Source of the DNA: Stanieria sp. NIES-3757
Lineage (GTDB): Bacteria; Cyanobacteriota; Cyanobacteriia; Cyanobacteriales; Xenococcaceae
NCBI GenBank assembly: GCA_002355455.1
Contig: AP017375.1
Span: 1,798,001 to 1,862,000 of the forward strand
Reading direction: 5' to 3'
Length of the DNA: 64,000 bases
A program made the translations under genes and the position numbers. Position 1 is the stretch's first letter, and every line of letters begins with the position of its first letter. Positions 53,858-63,209 of this stretch are shown piece by piece. The notes beneath the pieces were generated by a model, which was given only the letters and a program-made list of their open reading frames with translations, did no database searches and was not told where the DNA came from.

Positions 53858-53997
53858 GTTTTATCCTTAATTATTAATTGAGCAGCTTGATTAAACTTGA
53901 GTAATTTAAATTAATCATTCCTAATATCGCTCAATATTTTAAAGATGTGTGTGAAATTATTTTAAATTTATTTAGATTTTTTTAGTAGCAATAATGA

Positions 53998-55170
53998 TTA
54001 GTTGTTGCGTAAAAACTTGGCAATTTTTTGAGCAGCTAATTGTAAAATTTCAGGTTTTTTAACTAAAGCAAAACGGACATATCCTTCCCCCGATTTCCCA
54101 AAACCTGCTCCTGGAGAAACTGCAACTCCTGTTTCTGCTACTAATTTAGTACAAAAATCTATGGAATTATTTTGCCAAGGTTCGGGTAATTTTGCCCAGA
54201 CATACATGGTGGCTGATGGAGTAGAAACTTCCCAACCAATTTGTTTTAAAGCATCGATAAAACAATCTCTACGCTGTTGAAAAATATTGACACTTTTTTG
54301 GACTGAACTTTGCGATCCTGATAACGCTGCGATCGCACCATTTAAAATGCCTTGATATTGATTAAAATCGACTACGGCTTTGATCTGTCTTAAAGCTTTA
54401 ATTAATTGGGCATTGCCAATAGCGTAACCAATCCGAAATCCTCCCATATTGTAAGATTTGGATAAAGTAAAAAATTCAATGGAAACTTCTTTTTTGGGAT
54501 CGGCTTGTAAGACAGAAGGCGGTTTTTCTCCTACAAAAACTAAATCTACATAAGGAAAATCGTGTACTAACACTAAATCATGTTGCAGACAGAAAGCTAC
54601 TGCTTCTTGAAAGAAATCTAGAGTCGCTGTGGCTGTGGTGGGGTTGTGGGGATAACTTAATACCATCATTTTGGTTTGAGCCAAAATAGTCTCGGGAACA
54701 TCAGCAAAAATTGGCAAAAATTTATTTTCTGCCAGTAACGGCATGGTATAAATTTGCCCACCTGCTAAATAAACTCCTCCAGCATGAGAAGGATAGCCAG
54801 GATCGAGCAACAAAGCAAAATCACCTGGATTGAGGATAGCTAAAGGCAAATGAGCAGTTCCTTCTTGAGAGCCAATTAGGGGTAATACTTCTGTTTCTGG
54901 ATCGATCTCTACAGAAAATCTTTCTGTGTACCACTGGGCTGCTGCTTGACGAAAAGCTTTTGTCCCATGAAACAATAAATAACCATGGGTATCGCAATTG
55001 CTTAAAGATTCGGCGATAGTATTTAAAATGTGATCCGAGGTGGGTAAATCGGAAGAACCCAACGATAAGTCAATAATTTCTTTCCCCGATGCTTTGGCTT
55101 GAGCTTTAGCTCTGTCCATATCAGCAAAGACATTGGTTGAAAGAGCTTGTAAACGTGTGGCAAATTGCAT
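53998..55170 (-). CDS. PLP-dependent class I aminotransferase (LL-diaminopimelate aminotransferase-like)
   Basis: The 390-residue fold-type I aminotransferase has the PLP-lysine motif SKSYNMGGFRIGYA, the cofactor Asp/Tyr region VLVHDFPYVDLVF, the SYPHNPTTATA loop and the C-terminal Arg in GEGYVRFALV. N-terminal IDLSLGSSDLPTSDHIL is typical of the subgroup annotated as LL-diaminopimelate or succinyldiaminopimelate aminotransferases. Cyanobacteria use LL-DAP aminotransferase for lysine and peptidoglycan precursors, but they also have a distinct DapL, so the substrate here may be another amino acid. ATG at 55170 is the natural start. It is separated from dprA by 140 bp on the same strand. Confidence 0.88.
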   Translation of the reverse strand: MQFATRLQALSTNVFADMDRAKAQAKASGKEIIDLSLGSSDLPTSDHILNTIAESLSNCDTHGYLLFHGTKAFRQAAAQWYTERFSVEIDPETEVLPLIGSQEGTAHLPLAILNPGDFALLLDPGYPSHAGGVYLAGGQIYTMPLLAENKFLPIFADVPETILAQTKMMVLSYPHNPTTATATLDFFQEAVAFCLQHDLVLVHDFPYVDLVFVGEKPPSVLQADPKKEVSIEFFTLSKSYNMGGFRIGYAIGNAQLIKALRQIKAVVDFNQYQGILNGAIAALSGSQSSVQKSVNIFQQRRDCFIDALKQIGWEVSTPSATMYVWAKLPEPWQNNSIDFCTKLVAETGVAVSPGAGFGKSGEGYVRFALVKKPEILQLAAQKIAKFLRNN

Positions 55171-55308
55171 TGTAGCGATCGCTTAAAAAAGTATCTGATA
55201 GCTTTTTTAGTCTAATATAAATTTAAATTATTAATCACGAGTCTGCCCTATTTTTAGGGAAAAATTAATCAAATATTAATACTTTTGCCTTACCGAAAAG
55301 CTTTTTGA

Positions 55309-55746
55309 TTAATCCTCTTCATCAGTGTCAATCATAGCTGGATCAATCAGAGTAATATCAAAAGGATCGTCTGGTGGAATAGTGGGAAAAACATCATACT
55401 GGCGATGTTGATAGATTGCGGATACTTGAGGCCCAAAAATTACCTTATCACCATCTTTCAAATCATGAAACAAAACTTTGCGACCGTTAACTAACAAACC
55501 GTTAACGCTTACTTTGCCAGTCGAGTCTCCGTCAATAATACGATAATAATCATTGCCATCATCTCGAACCCGCTTAATTAAAGTTGCATGATGACGAGAG
55601 ACAAATTGAGAATTAATCCGAATATCACATTGTTGCCCTCTTCCTAGAGAATAAGCTTCATCTGTGAGAATAATCTCTTTTTGTCCTTTACCATCAATGA
55701 TAATCAAAACATGGTCTTCACGGTGTTTTACCGGTTTTGCATTCAT
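55309..55746 (-). CDS. FHA-domain protein (145 aa)
   Basis: One forkhead-associated domain fills the protein: YSLGRGQQCDIRINSQFVSR includes the phosphothreonine-binding GR and the SxxH (SRHHATL) motifs, and TGKVSVNGLLVNGRKVLFHD holds the NG signature. FHA domains bind phosphothreonine peptides, suggesting a partner in Ser/Thr kinase signalling; no kinase is adjacent. The tail is acidic (PAMIDTDEED). ATG at 55746 is preferred over TTG at 55752. It is probably monocistronic. Confidence 0.92.
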   Translation of the reverse strand: MNAKPVKHREDHVLIIIDGKGQKEIILTDEAYSLGRGQQCDIRINSQFVSRHHATLIKRVRDDGNDYYRIIDGDSTGKVSVNGLLVNGRKVLFHDLKDGDKVIFGPQVSAIYQHRQYDVFPTIPPDDPFDITLIDPAMIDTDEED

Positions 55747-55912
55747 TAGCAAGTTACAAATGCCAAATCCTTATCTTAAAAGTGGTTTACTGTTTTTATT
55801 TAATCTCTTATATATTCTTATATATAAACTTACTGAATCAATTATGCTACTCCTTGTCTAATTTTGGCATATAAATTTACTAACAATTGTTAGCATAACC
55901 AGATCAGGAGTT

Positions 55913-58264
55913 TTAACGGACACGAGAAACCCTTAAAAGTAATGAATTACTGACTACCAATAAAGAACTAGATGCCATTGCGATCGCAGCAACTACTGGA
56001 CTAAGCATTAAACCAAAACTAGGTAACAACAGTCCCGCAGCCACAGGGATAGCAAAAACATTATAAGCCAAAGCCCAGATTAGGTTTTGCTTAATTTTGT
56101 TAACTGTCGCACGACTAAGAGCGATCGCTTCAACTAGATCGGCAAGATTTCCTGACATTAAAACTAGATCAGCAGCTTGTAGAGCGACATCTGTACTACC
56201 CTGGAGAGTAATTCCTAAATCTGCTTGAGCTAAAGCTGGTGCATCATTAATACCATCCCCTACCATCGCGATGATTTGATTGGGCTTTTCTGATTGAAGG
56301 GATTTGATTACGGCTGCTTTTTCATTCGGTTTGACTTGGGCAATTACTCGCTCGATTCCTAATTGAGTAGCAATAGTTTGGGCAATTTCATGGCGATCGC
56401 CAGTGAGCATAATTATTTCTAGTCCCAATTGATGGAGAGCGGTGATAGTTTGTTGAGCATCAGGACGTAAACTATCTTGTAAAGCCAATAATCCCAGTAA
56501 TTGAGCTTCTTTAGCTAAATAAACTACAGTTTTTCCCTGAGTAACTAACTTTTCAACTGCGGTAGCTACTTGATGACTAATTTCAATGCCATTTTTACTT
56601 AACCAATCCTCATTACCTAAATAAACCCTAGTTCCTTCTACTATCGCGGAGATTCCTAAACCAGGTTGATTGATAATTTCGGTTGGTTTTAATAAATATA
56701 ATTCTTGTTGTTGAGCAAAGGTAAGGATTGCTGTCGCCAGAGGATGATTACTCGCACTTTCTACCGTAGCAGCCAATTGCAAAAGAGATTCAGAACTCAA
56801 ATCTCCAAAAGTAAGACAATCAGTAACTTGCAAACAACCTTGAGTTAAAGTACCAGTTTTATCAAAAACGATGGTATTTAACTGGTGAACCTTTTCTAAA
56901 ACATCTCCCCCCTTAATCAAGATACCTCGTTCAGCACCCAAACTAGTACCGACCAAAATCGCCGTAGGAGTAGCCAAACCCAAAGCACAGGGACAAGCAA
57001 TCACCAAAACTGCGATCGCTAGTTTTAAACTTAATAATAAAGGCGAAGTAGTCATTACCATGTGATGTGCCAAGGTATGACTAGTCGTAACTAAAACCTC
57101 TGGGTAAAGTTGAGTCCCAATTAAATACCAAAACAGAAAAGTCAAACTAGCGACTGTGATTACTCCATAGGCAAAATATCCTGCTACCGTATCTGCCAAT
57201 TTTTGTACGGGTGCTTTACGAGTCTGAGCTTGTTCTACTAATTTAATAATTTGGGCTAAAGTAGTCGCTTTACCAGTACGGGTTACTTGCAGCGTAATTA
57301 CATCTGTTTGGTTAATTGTGCCTCCATAAACTGGTTCTCCTGGTTGTTTAACTACAGGAAAAGCCTCCCCTGTTAACATCGATTCATCTACAGTAGTTGC
57401 ACCTGCGATTACTTTGCCATCAACGGGTATTTTCTCTCCAGGTAATACTTTTAACCACTCTCCTAACTTAACTTGCTCGACGGGAATTTCAATGCCTATA
57501 GTGTCTGAATCTTGTTTGCCAATTAAACGAGCGATTCGGGGTTGTAAAGCAATTAAACTTTCTAGCGCACTTGAAGCACGATGTTTTGCTCTCGCTTCTA
57601 AAGTTCGCCCTAAAAAAATAAAACCCAGTAACATGACTGGTTCATCAAAAAAACATTCCCAACCCAACTGAGGCAAAAACAAAGCAATGCAACTGGCTCC
57701 ATAAGCACTTACCGTCCCCAATCCAACTAAAGTATTCATATTAGGCATCTTGTGCCACAAACTTCGCCCACCATCGATCAACAAAGAACGCCCAGGGATT
57801 AATAAAGCTAAAGTTGCTAAACCAAAATGAAACCAAATATTACTAAGTAATGGGATGATAGGTAATCCCAGATGATGAAAATGACCAATTGTAGAGAAAA
57901 ATAACAGGGTTGCTGCGGTAATTAACTGCCAAAATTGTTGCTGTTGTTGTTGTTTTCTTTTAAAAGCTGTTTTTTCAACAACTTCTGTAATACTTTCTGC
58001 TTGAGATCTTAATTGGGTTGGAAATCCCGTCTGAGTTAATTGTTGAGCAAGTTGTTCTGGTTTAATCGTTTCTGCTTCATATTCAACTACTGCCACTTCC
58101 GTAATAAGGTTAACGCAGGCAGAGACTACTCCTTGATGTTGTTGTAACTGGCGTTCTACTGCTTTTACACAACCAGCACACTTCATGCCGTTTACATCAA
58201 AAGCGATCGTTTTTAAGGGAATTTGAACTTGATTTTCTTCTTGTCGAACAGAAACTTTAACCAT
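55913..58264 (-). CDS. ctaA: Copper-translocating P1B-type ATPase (CtaA/PacS family)
   Basis: The 783-residue pump has an N-terminal metal-binding domain ([15 protein letters not shown], Cys pair near residues 29 and 32), membrane helices, the actuator motif LTGEAFPV, the metal-site CPC in [13 protein letters not shown], the phosphorylation site [10 protein letters not shown], the nucleotide HP in ASNHPLATA, and the hinge [12 protein letters not shown]. These identify a Cu(I) P-type ATPase. The start of the protein, with [14 protein letters not shown], resembles cyanobacterial CtaA, which loads copper towards plastocyanin, more than PacS, but this is a judgement from memory. A Gln-rich linker ([11 protein letters not shown]) separates the first domain from the membrane part. 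It is monocistronic, divergent from the next gene. Confidence 0.9.
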   Translation of the reverse strand: MVKVSVRQEENQVQIPLKTIAFDVNGMKCAGCVKAVERQLQQHQGVVSACVNLITEVAVVEYEAETIKPEQLAQQLTQTGFPTQLRSQAESITEVVEKTAFKRKQQQQQQFWQLITAATLLFFSTIGHFHHLGLPIIPLLSNIWFHFGLATLALLIPGRSLLIDGGRSLWHKMPNMNTLVGLGTVSAYGASCIALFLPQLGWECFFDEPVMLLGFIFLGRTLEARAKHRASSALESLIALQPRIARLIGKQDSDTIGIEIPVEQVKLGEWLKVLPGEKIPVDGKVIAGATTVDESMLTGEAFPVVKQPGEPVYGGTINQTDVITLQVTRTGKATTLAQIIKLVEQAQTRKAPVQKLADTVAGYFAYGVITVASLTFLFWYLIGTQLYPEVLVTTSHTLAHHMVMTTSPLLLSLKLAIAVLVIACPCALGLATPTAILVGTSLGAERGILIKGGDVLEKVHQLNTIVFDKTGTLTQGCLQVTDCLTFGDLSSESLLQLAATVESASNHPLATAILTFAQQQELYLLKPTEIINQPGLGISAIVEGTRVYLGNEDWLSKNGIEISHQVATAVEKLVTQGKTVVYLAKEAQLLGLLALQDSLRPDAQQTITALHQLGLEIIMLTGDRHEIAQTIATQLGIERVIAQVKPNEKAAVIKSLQSEKPNQIIAMVGDGINDAPALAQADLGITLQGSTDVALQAADLVLMSGNLADLVEAIALSRATVNKIKQNLIWALAYNVFAIPVAAGLLLPSFGLMLSPVVAAIAMASSSLLVVSNSLLLRVSRVR

Positions 58265-58315
58265 AGATGATTTGGTCAGTAGTTATTAGTTAAGATTTAT
58301 CTGGAAAGCACTGAC

Positions 58316-58699
58316 GTGCTAGAAGCTACATTATTGATACTAGCGTTAGACCAAGGTCAAAAAACCAAGGAGAAAAATTTAAATTTTGTTAACAAAATAT
58401 ATTGCAAAATATTGAGAGTCGTACAGAGCGTAGAGAAAAATCAACCAGTTTATGATAGCTTTGATCGCAGTAGTTCTATCACGAGAAGGAGTACAATCTT
58501 GAAACCCCAGGCTAATGAGAATAACCAGCTTTTATTCCGCGAAGACATTAGCGAGTATGTTGCTCAACTACAACTTCACATGGCACTGCAAGCACGCAAT
58601 CTCATCCCGCCTCTAACTGAAGTATGCGACAGCAGACAACAGCTACTTCAAGAAACTCAAGCTCAAATTGAAAAGCTTGTATCTCGTCAAAGAATTTAA
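58316..58699 (+). CDS. Hypothetical protein with conserved helical C-terminus
   Basis: I recognise no domain. The C-terminal 55 residues (LFREDISEYVAQLQLHMALQ; ARNLIPPLTEVCDSRQQLLQ; ETQAQIEKLVSR) look conserved and coiled-coil-like, whereas the first 60 from GTG at 58316 are less protein-like and may be untranslated. A start near 58501 (TTG) is a reasonable alternative. No membrane helix or signal is present. It lies 51 bp from the divergent copper ATPase gene. Function unknown. Confidence 0.55.
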   Translation: MLEATLLILALDQGQKTKEKNLNFVNKIYCKILRVVQSVEKNQPVYDSFDRSSSITRRSTILKPQANENNQLLFREDISEYVAQLQLHMALQARNLIPPLTEVCDSRQQLLQETQAQIEKLVSRQRI

Positions 58700-59040
58700 A
58701 CTAATTTTATTAATTTATTACTAGTAATTGTCCTCAACTTTCTTCAAACTGAGAGGACAACCAAAGCAGATTTTATATTTTTTCTGATGATTAGTAACTA
58801 TCCAATATGCTACTGAAAAACAGTTGTCATAATGATAGTGCTTGTTTATTTTTGATTTAACCAAGAATTTTTCAAAGCAAAAAAAATTTTTTAATGCGAT
58901 CGCATTAGCATTTTAATATTTTAAATTACTAATAAAACTTAAGTAGTTCTAAATTATATCTTTGTGAGAGATCTGCTCTTCGAGAATCTCAAACCCTTGT
59001 TATTGTAAAAGTGCGTAAGACCTAACCAAAACAATTGAAA
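58700..59040. other. Intergenic region before the hyuB-like gene
   Basis: These 341 bases contain one GCGATCGC octamer near 58896 and AT-rich sequence. They presumably include the hyuB-like promoter. No RNA gene, operator or convincing hairpin is visible. Confidence 0.35.
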
Positions 59041-60606
59041 ATGAATTCAAAATTATCTCAACCAGATCCAGTTAAATTAGAAATATTTAATAACCTGTTT
59101 CGATCTATAGCCGAACAAATGGGAACAACACTACAAAATACTAGTTATTCTGTCAATATTAAAGAACGTTTAGACTTTTCTTGTGCTATTTTTGATAGCC
59201 AAGGACAATTAGTAGCTAATGCACCACATATTCCCGTTCATTTAGGTTCGATGAGTGAAAGCGTTCGCAGTCTGATTGAATCAGGAAATAATTTGCAACC
59301 AGGTGATGTTTTTGTACAAAACAATCCTTATAACGGTGGAACTCATTTACCAGATATTACCGTAATTACTCCTGTTTTTTCTCCATCTCTCCTTTTCTCC
59401 TCCTCTCCGTTTCCCCTCTTCTACGTCGCTTCACGGGGACATCATGCCGATATTGGTGGAACTACTCCGGGTTCGATGCCTCCTGATAGTAAAAATATTA
59501 ACGAAGAAGGAATTTTAATTGATAATTTTCAAATAGTACAAGAAGGAAAATTTCAAGAACAAGAATTACTAGATTTACTCACTAATAATCAATATCCTGT
59601 TCGTAATCCTGTCCAAAATATTGCAGATTTACAAGCACAAATTGCGGCCAATGAAAAGGGTGTTCAAGAATTACATAAAATGATCGAACATTATGGCTTA
59701 GAAACAGTTCAAGCTTATATGCAATTTGTTCAGGATAATGCCGAAGAATCGGTAAGAAAAGTAATTAATGTTCTTCATGATGGTAGTTTTACTCTTAATT
59801 TAGATAACGGTAGTCAGATCAACGTTACTATTACTATTAATCGAGAAAAACGTAGTGCAACTATAGATTTTACGGGAACATCACCCCAACTTGAAAATAA
59901 TTTTAATGCGCCTTCAGCCGTCTGCAAAGCAGCAGTATTATACGTTTTTCGTACTTTAGTTCAAGATAATATTCCTCTTAATGCTGGTTGTCTTAAACCA
60001 TTAAAAATAATTATTCCTGAAGGTTGTATGTTAAATCCTCGTTATCCAGCAGCAGTAGTAGCAGGAAATGTAGAAACTTCGCAAAATATTACTGACTGTT
60101 TGTATGGTGCTTTAGGAGTAATGGCAGCTTCACAAGGTACAATGAATAACTTTACTTTTGGCAATGAAAAATATCAGTATTACGAAACAATTTGTGGTGG
60201 TTCTGGTGCAGGAAAAAACTTTAATGGTACAGATGCAGTTCACACACACATGACTAATTCTCGTCTAACAGATCCAGAAGTATTAGAGTTGCGTTTTCCT
60301 GTTGTTTTAGAAAGCTTTAGTATTCGTCCTGAAAGTGGCGGAAAAGGTCAATATTGTGGTGGTGATGGTGTGGTTAGAAAAATTCGTTTTCTCGAACCGA
60401 TGAGTGCAGCAATTTTGTCTAGTCGTCGAGTAATTCCTTCTTTTGGTTTAGCCGGTGGAGAAGCAGGAAAAGTAGGAAAAAATTATGTGGAACGTCAAGA
60501 TGGAACTATTGAAGAATTAGCCAGTACTGCTACAGTAAAAATGCAACCAGGAGACACTTTTGTGATTGAAACTCCTGGAGGAGGAGGTTGTTTCAGTTAT
60601 CGGTGA
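59041..60606 (+). CDS. hyuB: Hydantoinase B / 5-oxoprolinase HyuB-type subunit
   Basis: The 521-residue protein (ATG 59041; TTG 59035 is weaker) is a HyuB/OplaH C-terminal-type subunit: [97 protein letters not shown], and a Gly-rich end (ETPGGGGC). HyuB works with the ATP-dependent HyuA to open cyclic imides such as 5-oxoproline or hydantoins. No hyuA is in the window; cyanobacteria sometimes keep the subunits apart. A Ser/Phe/Pro stretch (residues about 116-127) interrupts the conserved TPVF...FYVASRG segment and is encoded by a pyrimidine-rich tract, probably an in-frame insertion. A palindrome follows the stop. Confidence 0.93.
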   Translation: MNSKLSQPDPVKLEIFNNLFRSIAEQMGTTLQNTSYSVNIKERLDFSCAIFDSQGQLVANAPHIPVHLGSMSESVRSLIESGNNLQPGDVFVQNNPYNGGTHLPDITVITPVFSPSLLFSSSPFPLFYVASRGHHADIGGTTPGSMPPDSKNINEEGILIDNFQIVQEGKFQEQELLDLLTNNQYPVRNPVQNIADLQAQIAANEKGVQELHKMIEHYGLETVQAYMQFVQDNAEESVRKVINVLHDGSFTLNLDNGSQINVTITINREKRSATIDFTGTSPQLENNFNAPSAVCKAAVLYVFRTLVQDNIPLNAGCLKPLKIIIPEGCMLNPRYPAAVVAGNVETSQNITDCLYGALGVMAASQGTMNNFTFGNEKYQYYETICGGSGAGKNFNGTDAVHTHMTNSRLTDPEVLELRFPVVLESFSIRPESGGKGQYCGGDGVVRKIRFLEPMSAAILSSRRVIPSFGLAGGEAGKVGKNYVERQDGTIEELASTATVKMQPGDTFVIETPGGGGCFSYR

Positions 60607-60610
60607 GCAG

Positions 60611-60639
60611 TAGGGGGCAAGGCAGTGCCTTGCCCGTAC
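60611..60639. repeat. Palindromic repeat after hyuB
   Basis: GGGCAAGGCA (60615-60624) pairs with TGCCTTGCCC (60626-60635) around a single central base, extended by an outer GTA-like flank. It is a REP-like cyanobacterial palindrome of the GTAGGGGC type also seen at 2912-2938, and may stabilise or end the hyuB mRNA. Confidence 0.6.
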
Positions 60640-60713
60640 ACCAGTTACCAATAGTTTATAGGTGATTTAGCGTTTTTTAATTTTATGAGGTACAGTTTTC
60701 TTGTTGTCTAGCA

Positions 60714-61442
60714 TTATCTATTTTGTTTAATAAAAGTCCATTGACGATAACTTCTTGGTGCTGTTTTTAAAGCTTTTTTTAAATCAGCATTACTATCAAA
60801 TTTAATTTGTGAAAGGTGAGAAGCTTCAACTTTGACAGTGAATTTATCTTGATTAAAAGGCCAAGGATTTACAGTTACTAAACCGTTATTAAATTGCATC
60901 ACATTGTATTGTTTTTTATTAGGACCGATATCAATTTCTAAAGCTCTTTCATTTTCAGGTAATTGATTTTGACAAAGAATTAAAGATAAGCGATCGCACC
61001 ATTGCATAAAACGATAAGCGGATTCAGCTTGTTCTTTTTTTACTGCTAATTCTTTACGCCATGTTGTTTGTAAATCTTCTTGTTCTTTAATAAATTTTTT
61101 AACTTCTGAAGAATCGTTTTGACTATTAATAAAACATAAATGCATGGAGGTTAGAAGTGCTACCCAACGTCCTCGATAAAGAGAATCTTCGATATGTTGG
61201 CGCAGTTTTTCCACTGGTGTTTGTCGCTCTAGGGTAAAGTCCATCGGCGCACCTGCGGGTGTGAGTAGATCTTCTTGCCATTCCTTTTCAAGATCGTCAT
61301 GGTGAGAAATAGCTGCAATGGTGTCGATGATCCCAGGGACAGCATCTTCTAGATGCCAAGCTCCAGCTATTTGAGCAGCTAGCAAAGCATGAGCGCGATG
61401 ATAAATAATTTCCCAACCATCAGATTGTAAGTTGACAATCAT
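60714..61442 (-). CDS. DUF3891-family protein (242 aa)
   Basis: The family is recognised from the N-terminal HD-domain-like pattern IIYHRAHALLAAQIAGAW, then AISHHDDLEKEW and GAPMDFTL, with conserved His and Asp residues expected to bind metal. The middle and C-terminal parts (WCDRLSLILCQNQLPE; NGLVTVNPWPF) are typical of DUF3891. HD domains usually carry phosphohydrolase activity, but none is shown for this family. The ATG at 61442 lies 7 bp after the stop of the upstream GAF-domain gene on the same strand, so they form an operon, perhaps a sensor with its effector. Confidence 0.85.
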   Translation of the reverse strand: MIVNLQSDGWEIIYHRAHALLAAQIAGAWHLEDAVPGIIDTIAAISHHDDLEKEWQEDLLTPAGAPMDFTLERQTPVEKLRQHIEDSLYRGRWVALLTSMHLCFINSQNDSSEVKKFIKEQEDLQTTWRKELAVKKEQAESAYRFMQWCDRLSLILCQNQLPENERALEIDIGPNKKQYNVMQFNNGLVTVNPWPFNQDKFTVKVEASHLSQIKFDSNADLKKALKTAPRSYRQWTFIKQNR

Positions 61443-61449
61443 TAATGTC

Positions 61450-61998
61450 TTAATCTCCTGTAATTAAAATAAGATTTCTTTGTACGTATTCAATCACTAA
61501 AGGTGTAGTGCGATGCGCGATCGCTGTAATTAGTTTTTGATCGGATTCAGTCCAGATGCGAGGTTGAGAAAAAACACAGGGTTGCAAAATTCCCCAAAGC
61601 TTACCGTTACAACACAAATGAGCATGAATTAAAGCTCGATGTCCAAAATTTTTTCGCTCAAATTCTCGATTTACTATTTCAGGTGCAGCAGTTTCAATAT
61701 CTTCTATAAAAATAGTTGGTTGACAATGTAAAGCAGCAGCAAACATGGGATCTTCTTTTTCTAAATCAGAAGATTCCTGTTGCCACTGCTTATTGGTAAC
61801 ATTGGGAATACTGGCATCACGGCAGTAACAATAAGCTGCCTTACCCAAACGAGTATCAGGATCGCGAACATAAAGAAAAGAGCGATCGCAGTTTAATAGC
61901 TCCACCGTAGTAACCATTAAAGCTGCCAAAGTTGAGTCTAAATCTTTTTGTTCTTCAAAAATATTGTTTAAGGTTGTAGGTAAGGTTAAATTATTCAT
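61450..61998 (-). CDS. GAF-domain protein (182 aa)
   Basis: One GAF domain fills the protein: LDSTLAALMVTTVELLNCDR, SFLYVRDPDTRLGKAAYCYC, IFIEDIETAAPEIVN, and a final HAHLCCNGKLWGILQPCVF, RIWTESDQKLITAIAHRT. The WGILQPC...RIW segment recalls phytochrome-like GAF domains, but the DXCF motif and a canonical Cys-His or Cys-Tyr site are absent, so bilin attachment is not expected. It may bind another small molecule or dimerise. It is the first gene of a two-gene unit with the DUF3891 gene, 7 bp apart. ATG at 61998 is the natural start. Confidence 0.82.
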   Translation of the reverse strand: MNNLTLPTTLNNIFEEQKDLDSTLAALMVTTVELLNCDRSFLYVRDPDTRLGKAAYCYCRDASIPNVTNKQWQQESSDLEKEDPMFAAALHCQPTIFIEDIETAAPEIVNREFERKNFGHRALIHAHLCCNGKLWGILQPCVFSQPRIWTESDQKLITAIAHRTTPLVIEYVQRNLILITGD

Positions 61999-62296
61999 GA
62001 CTTAGGCGGTTTAAAAAGTTTGCTAGACAAGAGAAAAAAATTTAGATTGTTGAGCAAAGGTATTAAGCCTCGTCCAGAATGAGTAAAGAATTTTTAAGGT
62101 TCAAAGTGCAAAATTGTTTGGATTTTGTTCCTTAAAAAACTAAATAGAAAATACTCAAGGTTTTAATAAAACGATGGAATATAGTGAATTTATTTCAGTT
62201 TTTTCCACCTTCAAAGTAGACGAAGTTTAATCTCAAATTTGAGTTTTTGTGGTTGCCAAAGTAAATTTATCTGTAGCAAACATTTTCAGGCTTAAT
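61999..62296. other. Intergenic region between the DUF2993 and GAF genes
   Basis: These 298 AT-rich bases lie between two minus-strand genes and should contain the promoter of the GAF-DUF3891 unit. I see no gene, RNA or strong hairpin. Confidence 0.35.
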
Positions 62297-63037
62297 TTAA
62301 TTTCCGTCAGGAAAATCTTCAATTCTGGCATCAGCTACCAAAATCATTTTGCCAGGCTGTACCTCAAGCTTATTTAAGTTTAGAGATATTTCTTTGAGAT
62401 CGAAATTCCGTAAATCTAAAATCTCGCTAACACTATCAAGTAAAGCTGAAGTTAGTTCCGAAGCATAGTTTTGCTCGTCAGGATATTGTACTTCTTCCAA
62501 AGCCACACTATAACCCTCAGCACTAACACGAGGTACGGCACTAAAAGCAATTTTTTCAGTAGTTTCAGTTTCTGCGACCGCCAGATCTGCTTCTAAGCTG
62601 ACTTTTCCAGCTTCGGGAAGATCGAATTTAACCCGCTCTATATTAGCTGTTAACGGGCGGTTTTCACGGTTTATTGGCAAATTTTGCAGCTTTTGTTTGA
62701 CATATTCCGAATTAAAAGCTCGTTCGATATCTGCTTCATTTAAGACTATTTGAGCCTTAGCATCTGTCGGATGAGTTAATTCAATATTGCCAAAAGCAGC
62801 TTTAACCGAATTAATTCCGATTTCATTAGTTTGAATCTTCAATTCTTCGGCTCGCAAATCTTTTTCCATAACTAATCCTTGTCCTTCAATCTCAACTGAT
62901 TGAAGTTTTCCTTGCATTAAATCGAGAGGATTAGTACGAATATCTACATCCAAGTTTTCGACTTCATCAAGTTGACTAGATAAGCCAATTTCTGCTGCTT
63001 TACTAATTGCTTGTTCGCCAAGATCTGGTTGATTCAC
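62297..63037 (-). CDS. DUF2993 (LmeA-like) lipid-associated protein (246 aa)
   Basis: The beta-rich sequence with regularly spaced hydrophobic strands (VENLDVDIRTNPLDLMQGKL; QSVEIEGQGLVMEKDLRAEE; NIELTHPTDAKAQIVLNEAD; DIERAFNSEYV) fits DUF2993, related to mycobacterial LmeA and to TULIP-type lipid-binding folds. No signal peptide or membrane helix is visible, so it may be a peripheral cytoplasmic or periplasmic-face protein. Such genes are common in cyanobacteria with unknown roles. ATG at 63037 is the natural start. It stands alone, near the transposase remnant. Confidence 0.85.
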   Translation of the reverse strand: MNQPDLGEQAISKAAEIGLSSQLDEVENLDVDIRTNPLDLMQGKLQSVEIEGQGLVMEKDLRAEELKIQTNEIGINSVKAAFGNIELTHPTDAKAQIVLNEADIERAFNSEYVKQKLQNLPINRENRPLTANIERVKFDLPEAGKVSLEADLAVAETETTEKIAFSAVPRVSAEGYSVALEEVQYPDEQNYASELTSALLDSVSEILDLRNFDLKEISLNLNKLEVQPGKMILVADARIEDFPDGN

Positions 63038-63209
63038 TAGCTAAACTTCCTTTGCTCCAGTTAAAAATTCAAGCTAATATTATTAAATTTTAAAAAGCCT
63101 CAATTAGAAATCATTCAAAAGTCATAATAAAAAAGCTATAAAAAACGATAAATATAGCAATTATCACAGTTGTGAGGTACATTAAAGCCAAAATAGTTAA
63201 ACATTTTGA

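Noticed and set aside
57940-57965. GTT/GCT triplet run as a tandem repeat
   Set aside because: It encodes the Gln-rich linker of the copper ATPase and is too short to be called a repeat element.
61450-61998. GAF-domain protein considered as a stand-alone cyanobacteriochrome
   Set aside because: No DXCF motif and no Cys followed by His or Tyr at the canonical position, although the WGILQPC...RIW end is similar.
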